Below, in pieces: positions 50,091-61,388 of a stretch of DNA of 64,000 nucleotides. The translations under genes were made by a program, and so were the position numbers. The DNA comes from Aselliscus stoliczkanus (Eukaryota; Chordata; Mammalia; Chiroptera; Hipposideridae). How positions within the stretch are numbered: position 1 is the stretch's first letter; every line of letters begins with the position of its first letter. The notes under the pieces were generated by a model, which saw only the letters and a list, made by a program, of their open reading frames with translations, was not told the origin of the DNA and did not search any database. The stretch covers positions 31,992,352-32,056,351 of the forward strand of contig CM066728.1 in NCBI GenBank assembly GCA_033961575.1, written 5' to 3'.

Positions 50091-50303
50091 ATCGCATCTG
50101 GCATCCATCATAATGATCTCTATGATTTTGTTTCTATTTTGTTTATTTGGTTCTTTAGATTCCACATATGGTATAAGTGAAATCACATCACATCTATCTT
50201 TCTCGGTCTGATATACTCCACTCAGCACAACACCCTCCAGGTCCATCCATGCCACCACAGATGGCAAGATCCCATTCTCTTCCATGGCTGAAATATTCCA
50301 TTG

Positions 50304-50321
50304 TATATATATATATATATG
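50304..50321 (+). repeat. (TA)n microsatellite
   Basis: A short TA tract inside the HAL1 3' UTR. Confidence 0.9.
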
Positions 50322-53150
50322 TACCACATCCTCTCTATCCATTTATCTATACCATGCCTTAGCATTGTAAATGATGCTGAAATGAACATATGAATGCACA
50401 CATGTCGTTGAAGTAGCATTTTGGGTTTCTTCAGATAAATATCTAGAAGTGGGATTACTTGGTCCTTCTTTGTCTCTTGTTATAGAGCCTTTGTTTTAAG
50501 TCTATTTTGTCTGGTATAAGTATTGCCACCCCAGCTTTTTGTTGTTTGTTTCCATTTTCATGAAATAACTTTTTCAATCCCTTTACTTTCAGTCTGTGTG
50601 TCTTTCGAGCTGAAGTGAGTCCCTTGTAGGCAGCATATGTAAGTGTCTTGTTTCTTATCCATTCAGCCACCCTGTCTTTTGATTGGAGCATTTAACCAAT
50701 TAACATTGAACATAATTGTTGATAGATATGGAATTATTGCCATTTTGTTATTCGTATTTTTGATCATTTTTTTTTCTTTCTTTTCTTCTTAAAAAAGTCC
50801 CTTTAACATTTCTTGTAATACTGGTTTGGTGTTGATGTGAACTCTTTTAGCTTTTTCTTATCTGGGAAGCTCTTTATCTGTCCTTCGATTCTAAATGATA
50901 GCTTTTCTGGGTAGAATAATCTTGGTTGTAGGTCCTTACGTTTCATCACATTTCCTGCCAATCCATTCTGGTCTGCAAAGTTTCTGTGGAGAAATCAGCT
51001 GATAGTCTTATGGGACCTCCCTTGTATGTAACTAACTGGCTTTCTCTAGCTGCTTTTAAAATTCTCTCTTTGTCTTTAACCTTTCGCATGTTAATTATGA
51101 TGTGTCTTGGTGTGGGCCTCTTTGGGTTCCTTTTATTTGGGACTCTCATAGCTTCCTGGGCTTATATGTCTATTTTCTTCACCAGGTTAAAGATTTCTGC
51201 CATTATTTCTTCACATAGGTTTTCAATTGCTTACTCTCTCTTTGCCTTCTGGTATCCCTATGATGCGAATGTTGGTACACTTTATTTTGTCCTAGGGGTC
51301 TTTTAAACTCTCCTCATTTTTTTGAATTATTTTTTCTTTTTGCTGTTCTGTTTGGGTGTTTTCTGCCACCTTCTCTTCTAAATCACTGATTTGATTCTCT
51401 GCTTTACCTAATCTACTGTTGATTCCCTGTAATATATTCTTCATTTCCATCATTGCATTCTTTATTTCTGTTTTTTTTTTTTCATGTTTTCTATCTCCAT
51501 TTTTATGTTTTCTATCTCTTTGTTGAAGTTCTCACTGAGATCATTTAGCATCCTTATAACCAGTGTTTTGAACTCTGCATCTAGTAGATTGTTTGCCCCA
51601 TTTTGTTTAGTTCTTTTACTGGAGCTTTATTCTGTTCTTTTATTTGGGATGTGTTTCTTTGTCTCCCCATTTTGGCTGCCTCCCTGTGTTTATTTCTATG
51701 TATTAGCTAGGGCTACTATGACTCCTGGTCTCAGTAGAGTAGCCTTATGTAGTAGGTGTCCTGAGGGGCCCTGTGGCAGTCTCTCTGGTTACCAGAGTTG
51801 GGTGTTCCAGGTGTGTCTCTTACGTGGACTGTGTGTGCCCTCTGTACAGTTGAGCCTTGGTTGCTGTTGACACATCAATGGGAGGAACTGACCCTCAGTT
51901 GATAGGATGTGAGGACTGACCATGAATATAGTGGAGGAGCTATTGTGCAGGGGCTGACCCTACAGAGCAGGATTCACTTTAGCTGGGCTCTGGTGCCTGC
52001 CAGTCTGCCCTTTGGGTGTGTTGTCCTTCGAGGTGGCCAGTGATGCTCTAGCACAGTCCAAAACTGGCTACCAGCTGTGCCAGTCCAGTGCCCTACTGGA
52101 AGGGGTCCTGCTGCAGGTCAAGTTCAGCTTTCAAGATTCCTGCTGCACCCTGTGCCCTGCCCAGGGACACCTGGAAAGATCCGCAAAGCAATGTGCAAAC
52201 GGCTGCCATCCATGTCGGGCTTGGAGGTGTCTCAAGAAGCCATGTCACAAACTGAGGCTGGCTCTCACTAGTGCGAAGCTTGGGGCTGCTCAACAAGAGG
52301 TATGGGGCATGTTGAAGCTGGATGCTGCTTGTTGGATTTTGTGAACCTTGGAAGTATTTAGGAAAGTCTGCAGCTTGAGCCAAGACAGGCCATTTGTATG
52401 AAACAACTGCTGAAAGGTGCTTCTGTGAGTTCAAAAGTTGGGTGGGTCGGGGCCAACCAATGGTGTTAACCAGGTTAATGGAGACTCAGATATGGTGGCC
52501 ACCTGTATCTGCACTCTGGGAGTGGGGAGAGATCAACAAAGGAGGACCTTCTGCCAGGTCCTCCACCTGGGAGAAAGCTGCCCCTCCAGCCCTTGCCCTG
52601 TAGCCATACAATTCAGTTCTTCCCTGTGTGTTCCTGGTGCCTTTCAAGCTGCTGCCCCAGTGCTGAAGCTCAGACAGGTGAGTCTGTGAGCAAGTAAGTC
52701 CCTTCATGGGCCCTTTAAGAGAAGAGCCCAGGAATGCAGCTGCCCTCTGTCTCACACAGCAATAATCTCTGCTGGTTTTCACGGCCAGAAGTTGTGGGGA
52801 CTTCTCTCCCCAGCACTAGAACTGTGGGCTGGGGAGTCTGGTGTGCAGTTGGGACCCCTTGCTCCTCCGGTGGGGGACGGGGGCAGTCTCCACAGCTGAG
52901 ATATCCCTCACGATTTTAAATGGTTACACACGGGTGTGGGACCAGACTGTTCCATGTCTCCTTCCAGACTCGAGGTGGCTTCTTCTGTATGTCCTTAGTT
53001 GTAGGGTTTCAGTTCAGCTAGACTCCCGGCAGTTCTCAATGATGGTTGTTTTATAGTTTAATTGTAATTTTGATGTAGTTGTGAGAGGATGTAAGCACAG
53101 CATTTATCTACTCCACCATCCTGACTGGAAAAAAACTCTAATCTGCTTTT

Positions 53151-54900
53151 TATTATATAGTCAAATTATTACTTAGCAAAGCTTATCTGGTTATATTTGT
53201 TAAAGAAAAAATACAATTAATGCATTTTGCATTTCTTGCAAATCAACAGTGTTAAGTCTTATATTTCCTGATTTGTACTAATACAGCAACAACTGAGCAG
53301 AGTTAGGATAACAATAGAAACCTTGGGAAAGATGAAATAAATGACATTGAAGCTAAAGGGTCAGAATATAATGTCATTGTTGTTTCAAAGCAATTTTCTT
53401 AGTTATAATCAAAGCAAATTTAATAAAACTAAAAATGATCTGCTCCTAAAATGCTACATCTCCTGTTTTGAATAAATTCATATGATCTGGAAATCAATAA
53501 GGCTTATGTTACACACAAACAAGGTCTGAAAATAGTAGCGACTCAGAGCTCCAACAGGATTCTATATCCTTGAACTTTTTAGACCAATCTGAAAGGCTAT
53601 TTCCTGGAAAAAATGATGCTTCTGAGCAAGACATTTCTTAAAATACTATTTCCAGAATTACTTGTAACCACCATAATAAAACATTATCAGGAAATCATTA
53701 GCCTCATTGTTCACAGCATTGGTGACATAGAAAAAACTGCTCAGATTTACTGGACCACATAACAATTAAGGGAAGAACATTTTTATGATTAATAGATAGG
53801 ACTTTTTCAATGAACCTAGATTGGGCAACTTACAAATCTTTGATGATTGTTCTAACCACTTTTAACGGGTTTAATGTAATTTCAAAATGTTTCCCTAACT
53901 GTTACATCTGTTAATAGTTAGAAGCCAGCTTAAATTCCCTTTAAGTTTTACTCAATAAACCTCAGGATTCTGCTCTGAGAACCTTATAAGCAAATATCCT
54001 CTATGCTATAACAGGATTAGTAGTGTATTTCAATATTGATCTAACACTTGGTTTTGAAAAATTTTTTAATGTGTATGCTCCCCAGGAGTTTACATTTAGT
54101 GAACGATACCAATTCTACATGAGCCATAAACCCCATTTTGGCTGGCAACAATATACAAGGAAAAACTCAAGCCCATATTCTTTATATGGGGCAAACTCCC
54201 AGGTAATGAGCCCAACAAAGTACTGAACAGTAAGGGAAGCTCAGCTTTGACAAAGTACCACTGGATAATACTTAAACCACTAATCATTTCTGTCACTTAC
54301 CAATATGGATCTGTTTAATGTCTTCAAATGTTTAGAATAACCATTTGATGATCCTAAATGCTTTGAAGCCTTTGTATTTAGCTTTCTAAGTTTTTGGTTT
54401 TGGTTTTGCTTCAAGCTTAAAGTAATTCTGGCATCCTATAGCAACATAGTGCACCAATAAGTTGATTATTTAAAAATATGTCTTCTATTGAGGAAATCAA
54501 TGTTCTTAACAGTTGTCTGTATAATTAAAGGGAACAATAAAACTTGTTAAGCGTCAATCACAAATTTATATTCAATTTCAGTCATAGATTTCGACCAAGA
54601 ATGCTATACTAATGTAACTCTTTTCACAAAAGGATTGTAGTGGATTTCACATACTCTTCATTAACCAACAACCCTCACAAGATTTAATAACAATTTTTTT
54701 AATGAACTTTTACTTCTCCCATCCAAACTTTTATTTCCCTCCTACTTGGCTTCATAAAAATGAGTACAAGGAAGGACAGGCAGCAGTACAAGGAAGGATA
54801 AGAGTAGGTCACTATTATAAGGCAAGGGTGTGTCCTTTTTGTAGATTCAATAAAGGGAGGGCAGAATGGCAAGTGACTAAAGTACATAAACTTTACTCAT
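53151..54900. other. Unique AT-rich spacer
   Basis: No gene is supported. The frames at 54023-54226 and 54096-54296 lie opposite one another and show no domain. A direct repeat of agtacaaggaagga lies near 54763 and 54786. Confidence 0.4.
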
Positions 54901-55075
54901 ATGAGAAAAGAAGTGAATACAAGCAAATGCAGAAAATAGGAAAGGAAATGAAAGAGGTAACATGGGGAAAGGATGACAGGTAAGTAAAGAAAGAAATATG
55001 GGAAAAGGAGAGGTTTGGAGGGCAAAAAGAAAATGGAACGGAAAAGAGAGAAAAGAATGAAAAGCCTTCAAAAAG
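54900..55075 (+). other. Purine-rich tract
   Basis: About 175 bases in which the plus strand is mostly A and G (gaaaagaag, ggaaaggaaatgaaag, gaacggaaaagagagaaaag). The minus frames rich in F, P, L and S are its complement. Confidence 0.8.
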
Positions 55076-56195
55076 TAAGTACATTTGAGGTGGACCTTGA
55101 CAAGCAGATAAAATTCTGATTAAATTGAAGGGACTTATCTGGAACCACATTAATGAAACAGCTTGAATTTTTAAACGCTAATTAAAATGTTTGTTTTAAA
55201 AATGTTCCCTTTAATCCTTTCATTTATGTTTAAAAATAATGCTCTGAACAGGAATTAAGGGCATAGCCTGAAGTGATGTCCAAGAAGTACTCCTAATGGA
55301 AAAATAGGGGGAAAAACACCCTTGTATTTTAAAACTATGGCAAATACTAATCACATCATGACTACAGAAAAGTGCAGTTGTAACTACCACATCCTGCAAC
55401 ATAAAACATCCTAGATATGATTTAAGAGCTTAAAAACACTGTAGACTACCAGACTCAGCTAGAACAAAGCCCAGGCCAGAATGTCTCAATTTGCAACCGA
55501 AACACATGTTCAGGCAAAGTCTAGTTAAAAAAACATAAACTTAAATTTCACTCTTTTATATTGAACTGGAGAATTTCTTGAATTCACAGGAAGTATCTCC
55601 TACAGAAATGAAAATCTCGATACCTCTGATTACTGAAATTAACGACTTTGAAGAAAGCAGTTCAAAATGATAAAACTATAAGAATTCCTATTTGCAAACA
55701 GTGTATGAGTCTCCAAATATTCTGGTATTTAAGCACTTAAGAATTAAAATATAGTTTTCTAAAAAATAAACTAGCTGACAATAAAAAGCTATACCATGAA
55801 AAACTGTAACACCAAAAATTCCAGGTGAATAATCAATTTATTAGTTGGGTTAATAGTTGTATTTCATGTCAATCACATCTAGCCAAAATTATACCACTAA
55901 TACCTACCACCAATAAGCTGTGGATTCATCTTGACCTTATTTTAGAATATCTGAGAGGCTCGAAGGGCTGGCAAAACCATTTTAAGAGTATGAAACGATA
56001 AGGCATTAACTGTATTTATTCTGGATTTGAACTACTCCAAGCCAGCTTTAAAAATTACCTTGAAAAAGAGGAGCCAGAGGCTGAACACTAAAAAAACCTT
56101 TTTTAATGCAATTTAAAACTATATCTGGAATCATTTAAGTCCATGGAAAACTGGGAGGGCAGTGCCAATCCACATTTGAAAACCTGTTTCTAATA
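55076..56195. other. Unique spacer
   Basis: I see no gene or clear repeat. Confidence 0.4.
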
Positions 56196-56200
56196 AGGAT

Positions 56201-56203
56201 GTG

Positions 56204-56232
<29 letters not shown>
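56201..56232 (+). repeat. (TG)n microsatellite
   Basis: About 14 TG units with a terminal TA interruption. Confidence 0.95.
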
Positions 56233-56235
<3 letters not shown>

Positions 56236-56420
56236 ACTCATACTTATTATGTCTATATATCCTATCTATATTTGGACTGATTGAAGGAGTCCATGTGTTT
56301 GTCAGGGCAACTTCAAGAACATCATAGGGAACATCATATGAACATCATAGCTTTTTCTTTCAGTTTTCTTGGAGAAAATGACATGATAGAGGTGGGGACT
56401 GATAAAAGAGGTGAACTTTT

Positions 56421-56531
56421 GGGCCGGCCAAGTGGCGCGGTGGTTAAGCGCTGGCTTGGGAAGTCAGCGGCCCCAGTTCGGTCCCACATGTGAGGGCCAG
56501 TGACATTGCCCTCAAAAAAAAAAAAAAAAAT
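56421..56531 (+). mobile_element. Short tRNA-headed SINE
   Basis: Head 'gggccggccaagtggcgcgg', end 'gacattgccctc', poly(A). A perfect 13-bp duplication gaggtgaactttt is at 56408-56420 and 56532-56544. Confidence 0.93.
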
Positions 56532-56696
56532 GAGGTGAACTTTTTTTTTTTCACAACTTATATTACATCAATGAATCTTAAAGATCCATACCCACTGGAC
56601 ATTTAACTATAGGATGTACCCCATATTTAATGTGAGAACTAAATGCAATAACAAATTCTTACTAGCATTGTGATATGTAAGAACTTCATGTTTTAT

Positions 56697-56940
56697 CATT
56701 CACTAAATGTTTATTAAGAATCTCTGATGTACCAAGAACTATGTGAAGTCCTGGTGATATGGTAAAAAAAAAAAAAGTCAATCTAATGAATCAGACAAAT
56801 GAATACATTAAATAAATTAATATACAATAGTATATGTCATGACAGAGATGTACAGCAGGTCTGGAGGTACAGTGGAGAAACACCTAAGGAGAAGCAAAGA
56901 AGAGGGAAAGCTTCCTGGCCAAAGCTGAATCCTAACAGTA
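56697..56940 (+). repeat. Ancient interspersed repeat
   Basis: 'cactaaatgtttattaagaa' and 'cagacaaatgaatacattaa' belong to the old family also at 14690 and 45150. Confidence 0.45.
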
Positions 56941-57598
56941 ATATATTTTAAGTCTACTAAAGGAAGAAGTAAAATTATTTCTGTGTGCAGATGACATAAT
57001 CTTACATGCAGAAAACCCTAACAATTCTATAAAACATTGGATAGAATAAACAAATTCAGTAAAGTTCCAGGAAAAAAATCAGGATACAAAAACCGGTTGC
57101 ATTTCAATAAACTAAAAATGAACTACCCAAAAATGAAATAAAAAAAAAACAAACCCATTTATAATAGCATAAAAAAGAATAAGATACTCAGGAATAAATT
57201 TAACTAAGGAGGTGAAAACTTGTACACTGAAAATTATAAAACATGATGAAAGAAACTAAAGAAGAACCAAATAAATGCAAAGACATTTCATGTTTCTGGA
57301 TTGGAAAACTTACTATTTTTAACACGTCAATACTACACAAAATGATCTACAGATTCAATTGCATTTCAAAATCCCAGTGGCATTTTTTACAGAAATAGAA
57401 CAAATGATCCTAAAATTCTTATGGAACCACAAAGGGCCCTGAATATCCTAAACAATCTTGAGCAAGAAAAACATGGCTGAAGGCATCACACGTTCTGATT
57501 TGAAAATATATAACAAAGCTACAGAAATTAAAACCATATGGTACTGACATAAAGACAGATGTGTGGACCAATGGAACACAATAAAGAGCCTAGAAATA

Positions 57599-57752
57599 GG
57601 GCCGGCCGAGTGGCTCAGTTGGTTAAGAGCTCGCTCAAGAGTGCGAGCTGAGCTCTGAGCAACAGCTGTTCGAGGCCAGCCCGAGCTGAGTTGCCGTTGA
57701 GCTGCCAACAGGTGGCAGGATGGCTCAGCTAAAAAAAAAAAAAAATCAAATT
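57599..57752 (+). mobile_element. VES-like SINE, head-only variant
   Basis: It begins gggccggccgagtggctcag and carries 'gccaacaggtggcaggatgg', shared with the VES copy at 34861, then stops at an A tract without the VES tail. The duplication ataaagagcctagaaata (57581-57598) recurs at 57753-57769 with one base lost. Confidence 0.88.
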
Positions 57753-58298
57753 ATAAGAGCCTAGAAATAAATCCATGTGTATAACTTCGACAAGGGTGTA
57801 ATGAATACACAATGGAGAAAGGATAGTCTCTTCAGTAAATGGCATTAAGAAAACTGGATATCCACATTCAAAAGAATGATGTTATCTTACATCATACACA
57901 AAAATCAATCCAAAATGTATTAATGACTTAATCGTTAAGACCAGGAAATGTAAAACTCCTAAAAGAAAACATAGGAGAAAAACTTCATGACATTGGTCTT
58001 GGCAATAATTTCTTGTATAGGACACCAAAAACACAGGTAACAAAATAACATATAGACAAGTGGGTCTACATCAAGCTGAAACGTTACTGCAGAGTGAAGA
58101 ATTAAAAGAGTAAAAAAAGCAATTTATAAAATGGGAGAAAATATTTGCAAATCATATACCTGACAAGGAGTGGATATCCAAAATGTAAAAGGAACTATTC
58201 CAACTCAATAGCAAAAACCAAATAACTCGATTAAAAAGAGGCAAAGGACTTGAATAGATAGTTTTCCAAAAAAGACATACAAACGACCAACAGGAATA

Positions 58299-59279
58299 GT
58301 AATCCCCCCTTATCTGCAGTGTCGCTTTCCATGGTTTCAATTACCCACTGTCAACCACAATCCAAAAATATTACATGGAGAATTCCAGAAAAAAAAATTT
58401 CACAAGTTCTAAATTATGCACCTCTGAGTAGTGTGATGAAATCTCGTGCCATTCCGCTCAGTCCTGCCCGGGACATAAATCAGCATATCCACACTGTACA
58501 TGCTCCCCGCCTGTTAGTCACTCAGTAGCCAGCCATTTTAGTTATCAGATCAACTGTTGCAGTATCCCAGTGCATGTGTTCAAGTAACCCTTGGTTTACT
58601 TAAAATTGGCCCTACAGCACAAGAGTAATGATGCTGGCAACTCAGATATGCCAAAAAGGCGACGTAAAGTGCTTCCTTTAAGTTAAAAAGGTGAACGTTC
58701 TCGACTTAATAAGGAAAGAAAAAGAATCGTAGGCTGAGGTTGCTAAGATCTACAGTAAGAACAAATCTTCTATCCATGAAATTGTGAAGAAAGAAAAAGA
58801 AATCAGTGCTAGTTTTCTTGTCATACCTCAAACTGCAAAAGTTATGGCCACGGAGCGTGGTAAGTGCTTATTTAAGATGGTAAAAGCATTACATTTGTGG
58901 GTAGAAGACAGGAACAGAAAATGAGTTCTGACTGATGGCAATGTGTTGCATCAGAGAGCACTGAGCATAAACAAAGGCTTCAGCAAGGGTTCCCCTGAAA
59001 CTTGCCATTTATTGTAGGTAAGAGATGGTTATATAGATTGAGGAATAGGTTTGAAAGAAAAAAATATAAAAATATTTGCATAATTGTTTTATTTTCAATA
59101 ACATTTATTATTAGTTATTGATATTCATCTTTTAGTGTGCCCAATTTATAAATAAAACTCTATTAAAGGTATGTATGTAGAGAAAAAAATCATAGTATAT
59201 ACAGGGTTCAGTACTATCTGTGGTTTCAGGCATTCACTGGGGGTCTTGGAATGTATCCCCTATGGATCATAGGGGATAA
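58299..59279 (+). mobile_element. Tigger-family (pogo) DNA transposon, internally deleted
   Basis: The ends are inverted (gtaatccccccttatctgca at the left, its diverged complement aggggataa at the right) and flanked by TA. The interior keeps the 5' transposase region: after 58620 a decayed frame reads SDMPKRRRKVLPL-type and AEVAKIYSKN-type sequence, matching the N-terminal DNA-binding domain of Tigger transposases. The catalytic part is missing. It resembles Tigger7/MER44 as I remember them. It is a dead element. Confidence 0.85.
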
Positions 59280-59342
59280 TAATGAAAAGGTATTCAACAT
59301 CACTACTCATCAAGGGAATGCACATCAAAAAACCACAGTGAG

Positions 59343-59736
59343 GGGCCGGCCGAGTGGCGCGTTGGTTAAGAGCTAGCTTGGGACACCAGCGGCCCGGGTT
59401 CGGATCCCACATATGAGGGCCAGTGACACTGCCCTCTACAGCTAAGATGGTGAACAACAGCTCCACCTGGAGCTGGGCTGCTGTGAGTCCTCGGGACGGC
59501 ATAGCTGCAGCCCGGGCTGCAGTGGGCTGCCATAGGCTACAGTGAGTGGCCGGCAGCCAGCGTGAGTGGCCGGCAGCCGGTGTGAGCTGCCAAGATCCGC
59601 TGTGAGTGGCCATCCAGAGGCCAGCGACCGATCTGCCTCACCCAGGAAGAGCACAATGATGATACCAACATGGGCCAGTGAAGCAACGTCCTCCACAACT
59701 AGACTGAACAACAAAAGGACAACAACTGAAAAGAAA
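59343..59736 (+). mobile_element. Long tRNA-headed SINE
   Basis: The best-preserved head in the window, with a good pol III B box (ggttcggatcc, near 59397). It keeps the middle region and the 'ctccacaactagactgaa' part of the tail, then ends in an A-rich stretch without AATAAA or TCTTT. A perfect 16-bp duplication aaaaaaccacagtgag is at 59327-59342 and 59737-59752. The minus frames of 117 and 169 codons run through it and are not genes. Confidence 0.95.
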
Positions 59737-60470
59737 AAAAAACCACAGTGAGAAATTACCTCACCCCTGTCAGCATTGCTATTATTTTGACATCCAAAAG
59801 ACAAAGATAACAAGTGTTGGTGAGGATGTGGAAAAATTGGAATTCTTGTACACTGTTGGTGGGAATGTAAAATGGTGTAACTGCTGAGAAAACCAGTATG
59901 GAGGCACCTCAAAACATTGAAAGTAGGAATAACATATGATTGAGCAACCACATTTCTGGGTATTTATCCAAAAGATTTGAAATCGGGATATTAAAGACAT
60001 ATTTGCATTAGTGTTCATTGCAGCACTATTCACAGTAGCCAAGATGCAGAAACAACCGAAAATGTCCATCAGCAGGTGAATGGATAAAGAAAATGTGGTA
60101 TACACATACAATGGAATATTATTCAGCCTTTAAAAAAAGAGAAGGAAATCCTGCCATAAGCAACAACATGGGTGAACTTTGAGGACATGATGCTAGGTGA
60201 AATGAGCCAGTCACAGAAGGACAGGTACTGCATGATTCCACTCATTGAGGTCTCTAAGATAGTCAGGCACATAGAAGCAGAGAGCAAAATGGTGGTTGCC
60301 AGGGGTTAGGAGGACGGGGAACAGGGAGATGCTATATAATAAGCATAAACTTTCAGTTATGCGAGGTTGATTTCTAGAGATCTGCTCTACAACACTGTGC
60401 CTATAGTTTACAATAGTGTATTGTACACTTAAATTTTGTTAAGACAGTGGATCTCATGTTAATTGTTCTT

Positions 60471-60571
60471 TTTTTTTTGAGGGCAGTGTCACTGGCCCTC
60501 ACATGTGGGATCTGAACTGGGGCCGCTGGCTTCCCAAGCCAGCACCCAACCACCACGCCACTCGGCCAGCC
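60471..60571 (-). mobile_element. Short tRNA-headed SINE, inverted
   Basis: The T-tail at the left and 'gagggcagtgtcactggccc' to 'ctcggccagccc' show minus orientation. An 18-bp duplication ctcatgttaattgttctt (60453-60470) recurs with two changes at 60572-60589. Confidence 0.92.
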
Positions 60572-60640
60572 CTCGTGTTACTTGTTCTTACAATAAAACA
60601 ATAAAAACAATAAAAAGCAATAAAAACAAAACCAAAAAGA

Positions 60641-61254
60641 ATCTCCTATACCGTTACCACTTGGTAAGCAATGGAGAAAAAAAATAACAAAACACAGAGC
60701 GGAGTGAAGCTGCTTTGCCACATTTCCTCCTTACACAAAGCTAAGCAGGTAACTATACTCTTTGAAGCCTACTTCTAAAGAACAGTTCAGAATACCTGGA
60801 CATTGGAAAAACAGACTGTATTTAGAATACACAGGAGACTTACAAAGTACAGCGAATGAATCCTTAGGATATTAGAGGCAAAGGAAGAATATTGGATAAA
60901 ACCCAATAAAGTTTATATGCAATGGATTGAGCCACTAAAAGGGAACGCAGTGTTCTTGAATTTATTTAGTGTCCCATGTATCAGGTGATCATGTATCTAA
61001 TTGGTGTGTAGGTTGGGTAAGTATATTTTAAATAAACATCTTTTAACTTTGTTTTTCTTTCATTTCGAATAACAAAAATACTCAAATAACCCAGGCAATG
61101 TTAGTTTATGTCATTACACAGAATTTTACATCATACAGATGTGACTTTTCACTTGCTGGACAAACAACTGTGCTTGTATTTTGTTGCACAAAAATATTCA
61201 CACTGAACTATATACTGTCATGTTTTGCTCTCCAGCTGTTTAATGAATGAATCA
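60641..61254. other. Unique spacer
   Basis: I see no gene or clear repeat. Confidence 0.4.
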
Positions 61255-61388
61255 TTGGTCTCCTAAATTAGACAATAAAATTCTTTAAGGCAAACCATAT
61301 TGTCTTCTCCTTTTGTATCTGTTAGCAACGAACACAGTGTTAGGCTATAGAACTACTCAATAAATGCTTATCGAATTGAACAGTACCC
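61255..61388 (+). repeat. LINE-2 3' end
   Basis: 'aaattctttaaggcaaacca', 'gaacacagtgttaggctata' and 'ctcaataaatgcttatcgaa' match the end of the L2 3' UTR. Confidence 0.7.

Larger units (their letters stand above)
49415..53135 (-). mobile_element. HAL1 retrotransposon, second copy, minus strand
   Basis: Read on the minus strand it starts near 53130 ('caggatggtggagtagataa'), has a ~1.4-kb 5' region, an ORF1 region (about 51.7-50.8 kb) with KVKDKERILKAARESQLVTY and GPIRLSADFSTETLQ at 51090-50950, the start of ORF2 (about 50690-50490), and then the L1 3' UTR joined at the same deletion point as the copy at 27249-31451. The 3' UTR contains repeated blocks (see the 166-bp repeat). Flanks ctctatctgttttt (49401-49414) and ctctaatctgctttt (53136-53150) are a likely decayed target duplication; the outermost 260 bp at the left could instead be a separate L1 end. 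ORF1 is frameshifted. The many plus frames at 51.5-53 kb are antisense 5' region. Confidence 0.82.
56960..60640 (+). mobile_element. Old L1 (ORF2 RT to 3' UTR) hosting four younger insertions
   Basis: The L1 starts within the reverse transcriptase: FLCADDIIL, where the first residue of the catalytic FADD box has become C. It continues through ORF2 C-terminal sequence ('tttatccaaaagatttgaaa', 'atggtatacacatacaatgg' types) to a 3' UTR ending in an A-rich tail near 60640. Stops interrupt it throughout. It was later hit by a SINE at 57599, a Tigger at 58299, a long SINE at 59343 and an inverted SINE at 60471; removing these restores continuous L1 order at each site. Confidence 0.85.

Noticed and set aside
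51484..52920. Cluster of plus frames (up to 128 codons) as a gene
   Set aside because: They are the antisense strand of the HAL1 5' region and ORF1; the matching sense sequence is in the copy at 27249-31451.
59260..59951. Two long minus frames (117 and 169 codons)
   Set aside because: They run through the long SINE and L1 sequence; similar products appear in other SINE copies, such as 4983-5192 and 10997-11341.
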